In this document: positions 13,970 to 22,065 of the stretch, piece after piece
Layout: each line of letters starts with the position of its first letter
How positions within the stretch are numbered: position 1 is the first letter of the stretch
Assembly (NCBI RefSeq): GCF_937967675.1
Contig: NZ_CALBSN010000010.1
Location: forward strand, 1 to 23,825
Source: an uncultured Flavobacterium sp.
GTDB taxonomy: Bacteria; Bacteroidota; Bacteroidia; Flavobacteriales; Flavobacteriaceae
Length of the DNA stretch: 23,825 nt
Direction: 5' to 3'
Position numbers and translations under genes: made by a program
Notes under the pieces: generated by a model
What the model was told of the DNA's origin: nothing
Databases searched by the model: none
What the model saw: only the letters and a program-made list of their open reading frames with translations

Positions 13970-16003
13970 TTGAAAAAAAACAATTTGAAGAATTTATATA
14001 CTCTATTTTACTATATTATGTTATTCCTTTTGTTTTCTTGTCAAAAAGAATACAATAGAAAAATAGATTCTTCTTTATTTCAAACTGATATTTATAAAAA
14101 AATAAATTCCCTTGAAAAAATTAATTTCTTAGACTCACTCGCAAGTAATTCAACTCAAAATAGAAATGATTCTTTACATAGGAAATTTTTGTTTGATTTG
14201 TCAGATGAATATTATTACATTAACCAAAATAAAAAATCATATTCAATATCACAAAGAGTACTTAAACTCTCATTGAATGCAAATGATACTGTATCAATAG
14301 CAAAAGCTTATTCCTACATTGGCGATTATTATCAGATATCTCATAAAGACAGCGCCTATTACTATTATCAAAAGGCTGAAAAACTCAATAGACTTTTGAA
14401 TAGAAATTATCATATTGGGAAAATACTTTTTAAAAAGGCCTATATTTTATTCTTTGAAGGCAATTACATTGAAAGTGAAGCTCAAGTAGCTAATGCGTTA
14501 CTTTATCTGAAAAATGAAAATGATGCCGAAATGCTATATGCCGCTTATACTTTGATGGGTACAAATATGGAAAAAATTGAGCAGTATCCAGAAGCGCTTA
14601 ATTATCAGTTACAAGCAAAAAATGTAATAAATAAGATTGAAGGTACAAATTCTAACATTGAAAAGAAGTATTTGTATAAAATACAATCTTCAATTAACCT
14701 TGCGAATATTTATGAAAAAACAAATCAACTTGATAACGCAATTGAAGAACTTGAACTTATTTTGAAGCCAGATTTAAAAGAAAAGTGGCCTCTGGGCTAT
14801 GTTTCAGCAATAGGAAACTTAGGTTATTCAAAAATGAAAAAAGGTTTAATAAATGATACTGATAAGTATTTTAAAGAAGCTTTGAGGTTTTCAATTAAAA
14901 ATAACTTCGAAAATAACAAAGTATATCAATTAAAAAATTTAGGAGAATATTATGCAATTGTTAAAGACACCACTTTATCTATTAAATATCTAAATCAGTC
15001 CCTTCAATTAGCACAAAAGCTTAAAATGGGTGATGAAATAAAAAAGTCCTTACAATTACTTTCACAAGTTGATTACAAAAATGCTACTTTTTATGATAAA
15101 AAATATATTGCTATTAGTGATAGCTTAACAAAAGCCCAAAGAATTAATAGAAATAAGTATGCACGAATAGAATATGAAACATCAGTTGTAGAAGATGAAA
15201 ATAAATTATTAAGTACTAAGAATACTTATATTTTGATTGGTTCTATTGTTATGATACTTATTTTATTTTCTATTATTATTCTTAGATATATAAAAAGTCA
15301 AAAACGAGAAATTGAATTTAGAAAATCACAACAAAAAGCAGAAGAGGAAATATTCGATTTATTAAAAGAGTACCAACTTAAGCTAAGCATAGCAAAAGAA
15401 CTTGAACAAAATCGAATTTCTAAAGAATTACATGATAGTGTAATGAATAAACTATATGGTGCCCGTATGCAACTCGGTATTCTTAATGAATATAATGAAG
15501 AAGAAATAAAAGAAAAAAGGTTAATTTATGTGGATTTACTTCAAGAAATAGAACAAGAAATTAGAACAATTTCACATGATTTACATACTGAAATTAATGA
15601 GACACAATTTGACTATACTAATTTACTTTCGAATCTAATTCATTTGCAAAATGAAATTGGAGCCACTAATTTTTCTCTTGAAATTGAGCCTGAGATAACT
15701 TGGGATTCTATAGACAGTTTAATAAAAATTACTGTTTTCAGAATCGTTCAAGAGTCATTATTGAATATTTCAAAACATGCTAATGCAAGTACTTGCCATG
15801 TTAGTATTTTATTAGATGATGATCATTTAGTTTTGGAAATTAAAGACGATGGTATTGGGTTCGATTTGAATGCAACAAAACAAGGGATTGGTTTACAAAA
15901 TATCCAAGAAAGGGCTAAAACAATTAGTGCTATTTTGGAAATTAATAGTAAACCCAATAAAGGAACAACTATCAGGTTGAAAGCAAAAATCGGAAGTTTA
16001 TAG
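13970..16003 (+). CDS. TPR-containing lipoprotein sensor histidine kinase (HisKA_3)
   Basis: A 677-residue sensor kinase. The N-terminus has a basic stretch, a hydrophobic segment and a possible lipobox Leu-Phe-Ser-Cys (C24). Residues about 70-360 form TPR-like helical repeats outside the cytoplasm, and one transmembrane helix lies at about 420-440. The kinase core has H488 in NRISKELHDSVMNKLYG (HisKA_3), an N box ESLLNISKHA (595-604) and G boxes DDGIGFD (626-632) and GIGLQNI (639-645). The start is TTG at 13970; ATG at 14018 would lose the basic n-region, so TTG is preferred. It stops 6 bp inside the convergent integrase gene. HisKA_3 kinases partner NarL-type regulators, so the response regulator at 11991 is the likely target. 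Confidence 0.9.
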   Translation: MKKNNLKNLYTLFYYIMLFLLFSCQKEYNRKIDSSLFQTDIYKKINSLEKINFLDSLASNSTQNRNDSLHRKFLFDLSDEYYYINQNKKSYSISQRVLKLSLNANDTVSIAKAYSYIGDYYQISHKDSAYYYYQKAEKLNRLLNRNYHIGKILFKKAYILFFEGNYIESEAQVANALLYLKNENDAEMLYAAYTLMGTNMEKIEQYPEALNYQLQAKNVINKIEGTNSNIEKKYLYKIQSSINLANIYEKTNQLDNAIEELELILKPDLKEKWPLGYVSAIGNLGYSKMKKGLINDTDKYFKEALRFSIKNNFENNKVYQLKNLGEYYAIVKDTTLSIKYLNQSLQLAQKLKMGDEIKKSLQLLSQVDYKNATFYDKKYIAISDSLTKAQRINRNKYARIEYETSVVEDENKLLSTKNTYILIGSIVMILILFSIIILRYIKSQKREIEFRKSQQKAEEEIFDLLKEYQLKLSIAKELEQNRISKELHDSVMNKLYGARMQLGILNEYNEEEIKEKRLIYVDLLQEIEQEIRTISHDLHTEINETQFDYTNLLSNLIHLQNEIGATNFSLEIEPEITWDSIDSLIKITVFRIVQESLLNISKHANASTCHVSILLDDDHLVLEIKDDGIGFDLNATKQGIGLQNIQERAKTISAILEINSKPNKGTTIRLKAKIGSL

Positions 16004-16019
16004 AGCTCCCGATTTTTTT
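15985..16019. terminator. Bidirectional terminator between kinase and integrase
   Basis: AAAAATCGGAAG (15985-15996) pairs with CTCCCGATTTTT (16006-16017), 12 positions with one mismatch and a 9-nt loop. A T tract follows on the plus strand and the A run gives one on the minus strand. It overlaps the 3' ends of both convergent genes. Confidence 0.75.
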
Positions 16020-17245
16020 ATTGGCGTTTCTTTGAACATAAACTTATCCTTTAGAAGTTTCATATCCTCACTTACTTTTCTATCCAGTACTTTTGCATAA
16101 TGTTGCGTAGTGCGAAGGTTTTTATGTCCTAGCATTTTGCTCACGCTTTCTATAGGCACGCCGTTAGTTAGCGTTACCGTTGTGGCAAAGGTGTGTCGGG
16201 CAATGTGAAAGGTTAGTTCTTTCTCTATTTCGCAAATAGCTGCTATTTCTTTTAGATAAGCATTCATTTTTTGGTTAGACAGAATAGGAAGTAGCTTATC
16301 TTCATTATGGCATTGCGGGTGGTTCTCGTATTTATCGATAATCATTTGTGTTACAGGAAGGATTGGAATTTTAGATGCACTTTCAGTTTTTTGGCGGTGG
16401 GTAAATATCCATTTCTCACCATCAATTCCATAGCTTATATGCGACTTTGTTAGGTTTTTGACATCTATGTAGGCTAAACCTGTAAAACAGCTAAAAAGGA
16501 AGATATCGCGGACTAGAGAGAGTCTTTCTGTTTTGAAGTCTTTGTTGATAATGTTTTGAATTTCGTCTTCAGTTAGATAAACTCGCTCCACTTCTTTGAC
16601 TTTTGATTTGTAGTTTGCGAATGGATTTTTGTCTAGCCAGTCATTGGCCAAACAAAGCTTGATGATTTTATTGAAGTTTTTTAGGTATTTTACTGCTGTG
16701 TTATTAGCACAGTTTCTAACGCTTCGCAACCAAAACTCGTAATCTGTTATAAAGGCATGATCAATCTTTGTGATATCGATATCGGAAATATTGTATTTCC
16801 ATTGCATGAACTCAATGGTATGTTTCAATGAAGTAGTGTAGCGTTCTAGTGTTCCAGGAGAGTATTCTTTGCCAACAAGCTCTTTAATTTTGTTGTTGTG
16901 GTCTTCGAAGATAGGGACGAGCATGCGCTTGGTTTCAGTTAAACCAAATAATTCATTCTTTAAATTCTCAGAAGTAATTTTGATGTCTTTTTTAAAAAGT
17001 CTCTTTTCCGCTTCTAAAACTTGATTTTTTAGATAATCAAGATGACTATTGATTGTTCTAGCTTCTTCAGAAGTACCTTTAACTTTACTACCTTCTGAAG
17101 ACCATTTATCTGGATTAATAGATTTGTTGGTACTAAACTCAAAACGCTTAGCGTTCACTGTAACTCTGGTGTAGATTGGACAAACTCCTAAATTGTTGAC
17201 TTTTGCTCTCTTGATGTAAAAGAGAATGGATACGGATGTGTTCAT
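15998..17245 (-). CDS. Tyrosine recombinase / integrase of the island
   Basis: A 415-residue Bacteroidota-type integrase. The N-terminal arm-binding domain (about 1-95) has ILFYIKRAKVNNLGVCPIYT and NPDKWSSEG. A SAM-like core-binding domain spans about 105-205, and the catalytic domain about 215-400. Catalytic residues visible are K286 (HRQKTES), H347 and R350 (FHIARHTFAT), H374 (MLGHKNLRTT) and the nucleophile Y383 (QHYAKV). The first catalytic Arg position reads FTGLAYIDV, with A258 where TGLR is usual; CTnDOT integrase is also known to lack this Arg. It lies 260 bp from the 3' end of tRNA-Ser, the classic layout of an element integrated at a tRNA gene. It ends 6 bp inside the convergent kinase gene. 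Confidence 0.92.
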   Translation of the reverse strand: MNTSVSILFYIKRAKVNNLGVCPIYTRVTVNAKRFEFSTNKSINPDKWSSEGSKVKGTSEEARTINSHLDYLKNQVLEAEKRLFKKDIKITSENLKNELFGLTETKRMLVPIFEDHNNKIKELVGKEYSPGTLERYTTSLKHTIEFMQWKYNISDIDITKIDHAFITDYEFWLRSVRNCANNTAVKYLKNFNKIIKLCLANDWLDKNPFANYKSKVKEVERVYLTEDEIQNIINKDFKTERLSLVRDIFLFSCFTGLAYIDVKNLTKSHISYGIDGEKWIFTHRQKTESASKIPILPVTQMIIDKYENHPQCHNEDKLLPILSNQKMNAYLKEIAAICEIEKELTFHIARHTFATTVTLTNGVPIESVSKMLGHKNLRTTQHYAKVLDRKVSEDMKLLKDKFMFKETPIKKSGAL

Positions 17246-17446
17246 TATTGGTTACCTTAAAGTTAGTATTAAATTTATTCGATTTAATTACTACACACAA
17301 GATGTACATTTTTTGTATATGCTATTGAACACCTTGTAGTAGCGGTGCTTTTGTTGCGAGGAGTCACTTAAATTTTAATTTTTTAGTGACACCTTGAAAG
17401 ACACCTAAACTTTGAGATTTAATGAATAATTTGATATTGCCCTAAA
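17246..17446. other. Integrase-tRNA interval with short repeats, possible arm-type sites
   Basis: No gene is visible. ACACCTTG occurs at 17329-17336 and 17389-17396, and GTCACT/AGTGAC form an inverted pair around a T-rich spacer at about 17363-17389. Repeats between an integrase gene and its attachment site often serve as integrase arm sites. No second copy of the tRNA 3' end is present in the window, so the exact crossover site cannot be set. Confidence 0.3.
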
Positions 17447-17484
17447 TGAAAAAACCCACTAAATTGTTGAATTTAGTGGGTTTT
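17447..17484 (-). terminator. Terminator downstream of tRNA-Ser
   Basis: AAAACCCACTAAATT (17451-17465) pairs perfectly with AATTTAGTGGGTTTT (17470-17484) around a 4-nt loop. On the minus strand the stem is followed by further Ts. It starts 20 bp after the tRNA 3' end and would end the tRNA transcript; it also works in the plus direction. Confidence 0.8.
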
Positions 17485-17504
17485 AGTACCGTTTGCTTTT
17501 CAGC

Positions 17505-17592
17505 TGGCGGAGAAAGAGGGATTCGAACCCCCGGACCTGTTACAGTCAACAGTTTTCAAGACTGCCGCATTCGACCACTCTGCCATTTCTCC
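17505..17592 (-). tRNA. tRNA-Ser (anticodon UGA), with encoded CCA
   Basis: On the minus strand the acceptor arm GGAGAAA (17592-17586) pairs with TTTCTCC (17515-17509), followed by discriminator G and CCA (17507-17505). The anticodon arm GCAGT-CTTGAAA-ACTGT puts TGA at 17558-17556. A long variable arm (CTG-TAA-CAG) and the T arm GGGGGTTCGAATCCC are present, as expected for serine tRNAs. Its 3' end faces the integrase gene, making it the probable integration target. Confidence 0.95.
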
Positions 17593-17625
17593 AATAAGTC
17601 GTGCACTACTTCCGTATTGCGAGTG

Positions 17626-17655
17626 CAAATATAGAACGATTTTTTATTTCTGCAA
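17626..17655 (-). promoter_or_regulatory. Promoter of tRNA-Ser
   Basis: On the minus strand TTG (17655-17653), 19 bp, then TATATTTG (17633-17626) matches the Bacteroidota TTG-N19-TAnnTTTG promoter. It lies 33 bp upstream of the tRNA 5' end. Confidence 0.75.
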
Positions 17656-18157
17656 ACGTTTTCAAAAGAAAAAAGTAAAAAAAATACACTTTCCTCTTTA
17701 CCCATTTCCCAACCATTTGAATGTCAGTAAATAAATAAAACTAAATTTTTAATAAAAAATCAAGAACAAGTGCTAGAACAAAGTCAAAGTTTCATTCGTA
17801 CCGCTTTCTTTTCATATGCATAGCAACTAAAGAGATACTTTACAGCATGACAAACTATGCGTGTAGTCTAATGTTAACTATGCAAAGTGCAACATAAGAA
17901 ACTTCGGACTCTGTGTACCTCCCTCAACACAATCCACTTCCAAAAACCAGCAACTCCATTCATTACTCTAATAAGAACTACTTCAACCGTTGCCTGAGGC
18001 ACTCGAAGGTAAAAGGTAATAAAAAAATCCGTAACCACCTTCGCTCCCCCTAGGCGGACCCGTTTCATCCGCGTTCCCTTCCAAGTGCAACGCCTTTGCG
18101 TACTTTTCGAAAAAACTTTGCATACTTTGCGTTAAAAAACACGTACTAAAAATTCAA
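17656..18157. other. Gene-free stretch with possible dispersed repeat
   Basis: No convincing gene in about 500 bp. A 64-codon minus-strand frame (17874-18068) has no recognisable features and odd composition. The part from about 17900 to 18140 is richer in G and C than its surroundings and ends with repeated CTTTGCG/TACTTT words (near 18093 and 18118-18131). From memory, such 'ctttgcgtactttgcg' tracts occur repeatedly in Flavobacterium intergenic DNA, so this may be a dispersed noncoding repeat. Confidence 0.35.
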
Positions 18158-18165
18158 TATCTTTG
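18158..18165 (+). promoter_or_regulatory. -7 element of the DUF6642-like gene
   Basis: TATCTTTG matches TAnnTTTG, 10 bp upstream of the ATG, implying a very short leader. No TTG box at ideal spacing is evident. Confidence 0.45.
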
Positions 18166-18175
18166 TAAAAAAACA

Positions 18176-18727
18176 ATGCAATCAAAACTATACTGTCTAG
18201 AAAGTGTACCCAATATCACTACCCAAACATCCAGGATCATCCTACCCTCTCTAGAAAAACTAGCATTACAATACAACATCACCAACGTTTACCAAACCTG
18301 TGATAGCATTGAAGGATTAGAAGAAAGTCTAAGTACACTGCTTTATGAAGACCGAAACTTCAATAACTACGAAATCATCTACTTCGTATTTAAAGGAAAA
18401 GACAATAACATCATTATTGATAATTATTTATACAGTTTAGAAGAAATAGCCGAATTCTTTGAAGGTAAACTCACCAACAAACGCATCCATTTTGCCAATA
18501 CCTTACAACTAGACCTAGATTCCGAAACCGCTCAATATTTCTTAGATGTCACAGGAGCTATTTCCATTTCAGGCTATCGCAACCCAGCACCAATACTAAT
18601 TACCATTATCGACAATCCGTTCTTCGCCTTATGCCAAGAACATGATGACGTAACCGATATTGTAGAAGAATTATTTAAAAAGCATTACCCCTTAGCTAAA
18701 GCAATGGGATTTACTTTGCATTATTAA
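18176..18727 (+). CDS. DUF6642-like protein of unknown function
   Basis: A 183-residue soluble protein that I tentatively match to DUF6642. It starts KLYCLESVPNITTQTSRIIL and contains IIYFVFKGKDNNIIIDNYLY and SLEEIAEFFEGKL, then SGYRNPAPILI, a layout somewhat like CHAT-type or caspase-like alpha/beta folds. It lacks an obvious His-Cys catalytic pair in the expected motifs. Coding is clean with no signal peptide. It ends base-to-base against the convergent ytxJ gene with no terminator between. It lies on the chromosomal side of the tRNA, so it is probably not island cargo. Function is unknown. Confidence 0.65.
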   Translation: MQSKLYCLESVPNITTQTSRIILPSLEKLALQYNITNVYQTCDSIEGLEESLSTLLYEDRNFNNYEIIYFVFKGKDNNIIIDNYLYSLEEIAEFFEGKLTNKRIHFANTLQLDLDSETAQYFLDVTGAISISGYRNPAPILITIIDNPFFALCQEHDDVTDIVEELFKKHYPLAKAMGFTLHY

Positions 18728-19063
18728 TTACAAATACTTTGCAATCTCTTCCGCCTGGATACTATGATGCGAAACACGATACACGACTACCCCATCTTTC
18801 AACACAATTATCTGTGGCGATTGATGTATAACATTCAATTCATCCGCAATAAAATTAGAAACACTTCTATACGAAAGTAAATCCAAATAATTAAAATCTG
18901 CTTTTGAAACCAATAAATCATTACCGCTAACCAAGCGTTCTTTTGCATAAGCACTAATACCACAAGTCACACTATCTTTAAAGATAATTTGTGGTTTCTC
19001 GTTAGATTTTTCAACAATATCTTTTACTTGTTGCTCAGTTGTAATTGGATTCCAGTTTTTCAT
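18728..19063 (-). CDS. ytxJ: YtxJ/BrxC-type monothiol bacilliredoxin-like protein (DUF2847)
   Basis: A 111-residue thioredoxin-fold protein. The active-site segment is DSVTCGISAYAKERL with one cysteine (C34) at the position used by bacilliredoxin BrxC/YtxJ (TCPIS in Bacilli). Further family features are the cis-Pro region HQSPQIIVLKDGVVVYRVSH and a final helix IQAEEIAKYL. In Bacilli this protein removes bacillithiol from oxidised proteins; many Bacteroidota also carry the gene. It is convergent and directly abutting the DUF6642-like gene. The family call is strong, and the exact thiol partner here is inferred. Confidence 0.85.
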   Translation of the reverse strand: MKNWNPITTEQQVKDIVEKSNEKPQIIFKDSVTCGISAYAKERLVSGNDLLVSKADFNYLDLLSYRSVSNFIADELNVIHQSPQIIVLKDGVVVYRVSHHSIQAEEIAKYL

Positions 19064-19110
19064 ATTTATTATTTTTTATACAAAAGTATAACAATCAATT
19101 ATCCTATAAA

Positions 19111-19140
19111 AAAAAGGGACTTATTTCTAAGTCCCTTTTT
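19111..19140. terminator. Terminator of the T9SS operon, bidirectional
   Basis: AAAAAGGGACTTA (19111-19123) pairs perfectly with TAAGTCCCTTTTT (19128-19140) around TTTC. It ends the OmpA-family gene on the minus strand (T run from the A tract) just before ytxJ. Confidence 0.85.
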
Positions 19141-19158
19141 AAAAATTTTAATCAATAT

Positions 19159-21072
19159 TTATTGAATTATAATAAATTCACTTCGTCTGTTTAATTGGTG
19201 TTGTTCTCTAGTACAAGGCACTTCATCTGTACAATTATTTAATAATTGAGATTCACCATATCCTTTACATGTTAAACGCTCTTTGGCAATTCCTTTCTTA
19301 ATTAAATAATCACGTGTTGAATTTGCTCTAAAAGTTGACAATCTTAAATTATAAGCTTCACTTTGTCTACTATCTGTATGCGAACGAATATCGATTTTTA
19401 AGTTAGGATACATTTTCAAGATTTCAATAATTTTTGCCAACTCTACTTCTGCATCAGGTCTTATAAAATACTTATCTAAATCAAAATAAATAGTAATGTT
19501 TAATAATTTAACCAAATCGTCACCTGGCTTAGTTTTAATAACCTTCGGAGCAACTTCAAATACTTGATTATTTTGTTCAATTCCTTTAACTCTAAATTCT
19601 TTAGCTAAATAGCTATCATTTGCTACAAGAATATAAAATTCTCTATCAGTACGAACATCATTAAAGCTAAAATTACCTTGAGCATCTGTTACTGTTTCAG
19701 CAATCTTATTTTGATTTGCATCTAAAAGAGTAATTTTTGAATCAGCTATAGGTTCTTTAGATATTTCATCTATAACCTTATTAATAATAATCCCTTTTTT
19801 AGGCTCTGGATTTACTTTTACTTTATAGATATCGTCATACCCTTTTCCCCCATCTCTATTTGAAGAAACAAAGAAAATATTTTTAAATGGACTCTCTACA
19901 AATCCAAAATCATCACGCTCACTATTAATTGGAGCTCCTATATTATGAAAACTAGAGTAGTTCCCATTTTCATCTGGTACTGATTTAAAAATATCCAAAC
20001 CTCCCATACCAATAAGTCCATCAGAAGAAAAATATAAAGTAGCATCAGAGGCAATAAACGGAAAAGTTTCTCTAGCTTTAGTATTAATTTTATCTCCTAA
20101 ATTTTCAGGTTTTCCATAACTACCATCATCGTTGATAATAACTTTATACAAATCAGAATTCCCATAACCTCCTGGCATATCAGAAGCAAAATACAATGTT
20201 TTTTCATCAGGGCTTAAAGCAGGATGTGCAAAATTGTACTCATTATTATTAAAAGGAAGCTCTGTGATTTTACCCCATTTACCATTCTCTAAAGATGCTT
20301 TAAAAAGTTTAAGTTTAATTACTTTATCTTTATCCATAACAACTTTTCCATTGTTGTAATTGTTACGGGTAAAATACATGGTTTTACCATCTTTTGTAAA
20401 AACAGGACTAGATTCATGATATTTCGTATTAAACTCATCCACAATCTCATCAATGTAAACCGCTTTTGCTGAATCACTAAACTCTGCTCGATAAATATTC
20501 AAAAAGTTTTGATTGGTCCACTTATCAATTTTTTTATTATTCTTTTGAGGAATACGATTTGATACAAAATACATTTTCGTATCTTTAAAATATCCTCCAT
20601 AATCTGAAAATTCAGAGTTGATACCAGCATCAGTAATTGTAAATTTATCTAAACTATTGTTTATATCAACTAAATACAATTTATTTTTTACATATAACTC
20701 TCCACGATAATCATTCGTTAAAGCATAAAATTTTTCCATCATCTTATCGGCTTCTTTATAAGCTTTTACTGCTTTTAACGATTGAGAATAACGAAAATAA
20801 TACTCGGGGTCAAAGGTTTGGTTTTTCATTTGAAACAACTTGTCATACCAAACTTTTGATTTATCTAACATGCCATTGAAATAATAGGAATCTCCTAATT
20901 TCTGAAATAGTTCAACTGAAACATGACCTTTTTCTGCTACTTTTTCATAAATGGCTATAGCATCAATATAGGAGTATCCTTCATATTTTTTCTCTGCTAT
21001 TTTTTCTTTTACTTCTTGTGCAGAAACAGAAAAAAAGCAACCTATACTTAATATACTTATAATTAATTTCAT
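19159..21072 (-). CDS. OmpA-family protein with TPR and PD40 repeats (PorE-like)
   Basis: A 637-residue periplasmic or outer-membrane protein. It has a signal peptide ending near residue 19 (FFSVSAQ), then TPR-like helices (about 30-110). PD40/WD40-like beta strands follow (about 150-410), including SSPVFTKDGKTMYFTRN, AHPALSPDEKTLYFASD and TLYFSSDGLIGMGGLDIFK. A carboxypeptidase-like regulatory domain spans about 430-500 (PIADSKITLLDANQNKIAET). The C-terminal OmpA peptidoglycan-binding domain spans about 520-637 (IYFDLDKYFIRPDAEVELAK, then DIRSHTDSRQSEAYN, NRRSEFIII). This layout is typical of proteins paired with PorP/SprF and T9SS-secreted adhesins, where they anchor the complex to peptidoglycan. 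It is last in the three-gene operon, 11 bp after the SprF gene. Confidence 0.88.
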   Translation of the reverse strand: MKLIISILSIGCFFSVSAQEVKEKIAEKKYEGYSYIDAIAIYEKVAEKGHVSVELFQKLGDSYYFNGMLDKSKVWYDKLFQMKNQTFDPEYYFRYSQSLKAVKAYKEADKMMEKFYALTNDYRGELYVKNKLYLVDINNSLDKFTITDAGINSEFSDYGGYFKDTKMYFVSNRIPQKNNKKIDKWTNQNFLNIYRAEFSDSAKAVYIDEIVDEFNTKYHESSPVFTKDGKTMYFTRNNYNNGKVVMDKDKVIKLKLFKASLENGKWGKITELPFNNNEYNFAHPALSPDEKTLYFASDMPGGYGNSDLYKVIINDDGSYGKPENLGDKINTKARETFPFIASDATLYFSSDGLIGMGGLDIFKSVPDENGNYSSFHNIGAPINSERDDFGFVESPFKNIFFVSSNRDGGKGYDDIYKVKVNPEPKKGIIINKVIDEISKEPIADSKITLLDANQNKIAETVTDAQGNFSFNDVRTDREFYILVANDSYLAKEFRVKGIEQNNQVFEVAPKVIKTKPGDDLVKLLNITIYFDLDKYFIRPDAEVELAKIIEILKMYPNLKIDIRSHTDSRQSEAYNLRLSTFRANSTRDYLIKKGIAKERLTCKGYGESQLLNNCTDEVPCTREQHQLNRRSEFIIIQ

Positions 21073-21083
21073 AATATCTAATT

Positions 21084-22007
21084 TTAGAAGAATCTAGGGT
21101 TTACAACTCGATCTGATTTTTTATTAAATTCATATCGAAGAAAGAATTCGTGCGAACCTGAATTATAGTTAGCTAATTTTGTTGTTTCCATATCATAAGC
21201 ATAACCAATAAACCAATTGTCTGAGACTTGGAAACCTGCTAACATACTACCTGCAGCATCCCATCTGTAAGCAGCACCAAGAGTGAAACGTTCATAAAAT
21301 AAAAAATTAGCCGATAAATCCATTTGTAAAGGTGAACCTTTAATAATTTTTGAAAGAAAGGCTGGCTTAAATTTTACATCAGGAGAAATTTCAAAAACCC
21401 TACCCATTATGAAATAATAATGCATACGCTCTGCTGCTACAGAATTTTGAGAAAATGTTCCTTGTCCTTTATCAAAATGTTTTGTCTCTAAAAAATTAGG
21501 TACCGATAAACCAAAATAAGTATTATCTGAGTAATAATATAAACCTGCTCCTACATTTGGAGAAAACTTATTATCTATATTATATTGTGCTAAAGCATCA
21601 CCAGGATTATAAATATTAAGTTTAGTAAAATCTACATTTAAAAAATTACCAGTAGCTTTTATACCAAATGCCAATTTATAGTTTAACGAAACTGGTATGG
21701 AATAAGAAAAATCAATTGATATAGAATTCTCGTCAGAAGGCCCTATACGATCATTTATAAACGATAGACCTAAACCTAAATTTTCATTTCTTAATGGGGA
21801 ATGAATTGTAAATGTGTTCGTAACTGGAGCTCCATCCAATCCTACCCATTGATTTCGATGTAAACCAAATACACTTAAAACATCTCTACTTCCTGCGTAT
21901 GCCGGATTTATATTAATAGTATTATACATGTATTGTGTAAACTGCGAATCTTGTTGTCCAAATGAGGGCAACCACATTATGATTACAAGAATAAATATTT
22001 TTTTCAT
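21084..22007 (-). CDS. PorP/SprF family type IX secretion membrane protein
   Basis: A 307-residue outer-membrane protein with a signal peptide (MKKIFILVIIMWLPSFG) and the family hallmarks QDSQFTQYMYNTININPAYA, GSRDVLSVFGLHRNQWVGLDGAP, NENLGLGLSFINDRIGPS and a C-terminal FLRYEFN strand. PorP/SprF proteins form the outer-membrane part that carries T9SS type B cargo to the surface. The gene lies directly after an adhesin with a type B sorting domain and before an OmpA-family gene, the usual trio. Cargo specificity for its neighbour is inferred from this layout. Confidence 0.92.
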   Translation of the reverse strand: MKKIFILVIIMWLPSFGQQDSQFTQYMYNTININPAYAGSRDVLSVFGLHRNQWVGLDGAPVTNTFTIHSPLRNENLGLGLSFINDRIGPSDENSISIDFSYSIPVSLNYKLAFGIKATGNFLNVDFTKLNIYNPGDALAQYNIDNKFSPNVGAGLYYYSDNTYFGLSVPNFLETKHFDKGQGTFSQNSVAAERMHYYFIMGRVFEISPDVKFKPAFLSKIIKGSPLQMDLSANFLFYERFTLGAAYRWDAAGSMLAGFQVSDNWFIGYAYDMETTKLANYNSGSHEFFLRYEFNKKSDRVVNPRFF

Positions 22008-22028
22008 GATGTATTATTTTATTTTTTT

Positions 22029-22061
22029 AAAGAGGGAAGTCAAATAAATCCCTCCCTCTTT
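22029..22061 (-). terminator. Stem-loop between adhesin and SprF genes
   Basis: AAAGAGGGA (22029-22037) pairs with TCCCTCTTT (22053-22061) around a 15-nt loop. On the transcribed minus strand it is followed by As rather than Ts, so it is more likely an mRNA-stabilising or processing hairpin or weak attenuator than a full terminator. Confidence 0.5.
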
Positions 22062-22065
22062 TCAA

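Noticed and set aside
17341..17356. GCGGTGCTTTTG resembling the operator half-site
   Set aside because: Has an insertion relative to the motif and no partner repeat at 22 bp.
17446..17634. 62-codon plus-strand frame across the tRNA-Ser region
   Set aside because: It runs antisense through a well-folded tRNA gene and its terminator; the apparent protein is an artefact often mis-annotated at tRNA genes.
17874..18068. 64-codon minus-strand frame
   Set aside because: No signal peptide, domain or plausible start context; odd composition and position in noncoding, possibly repetitive DNA.
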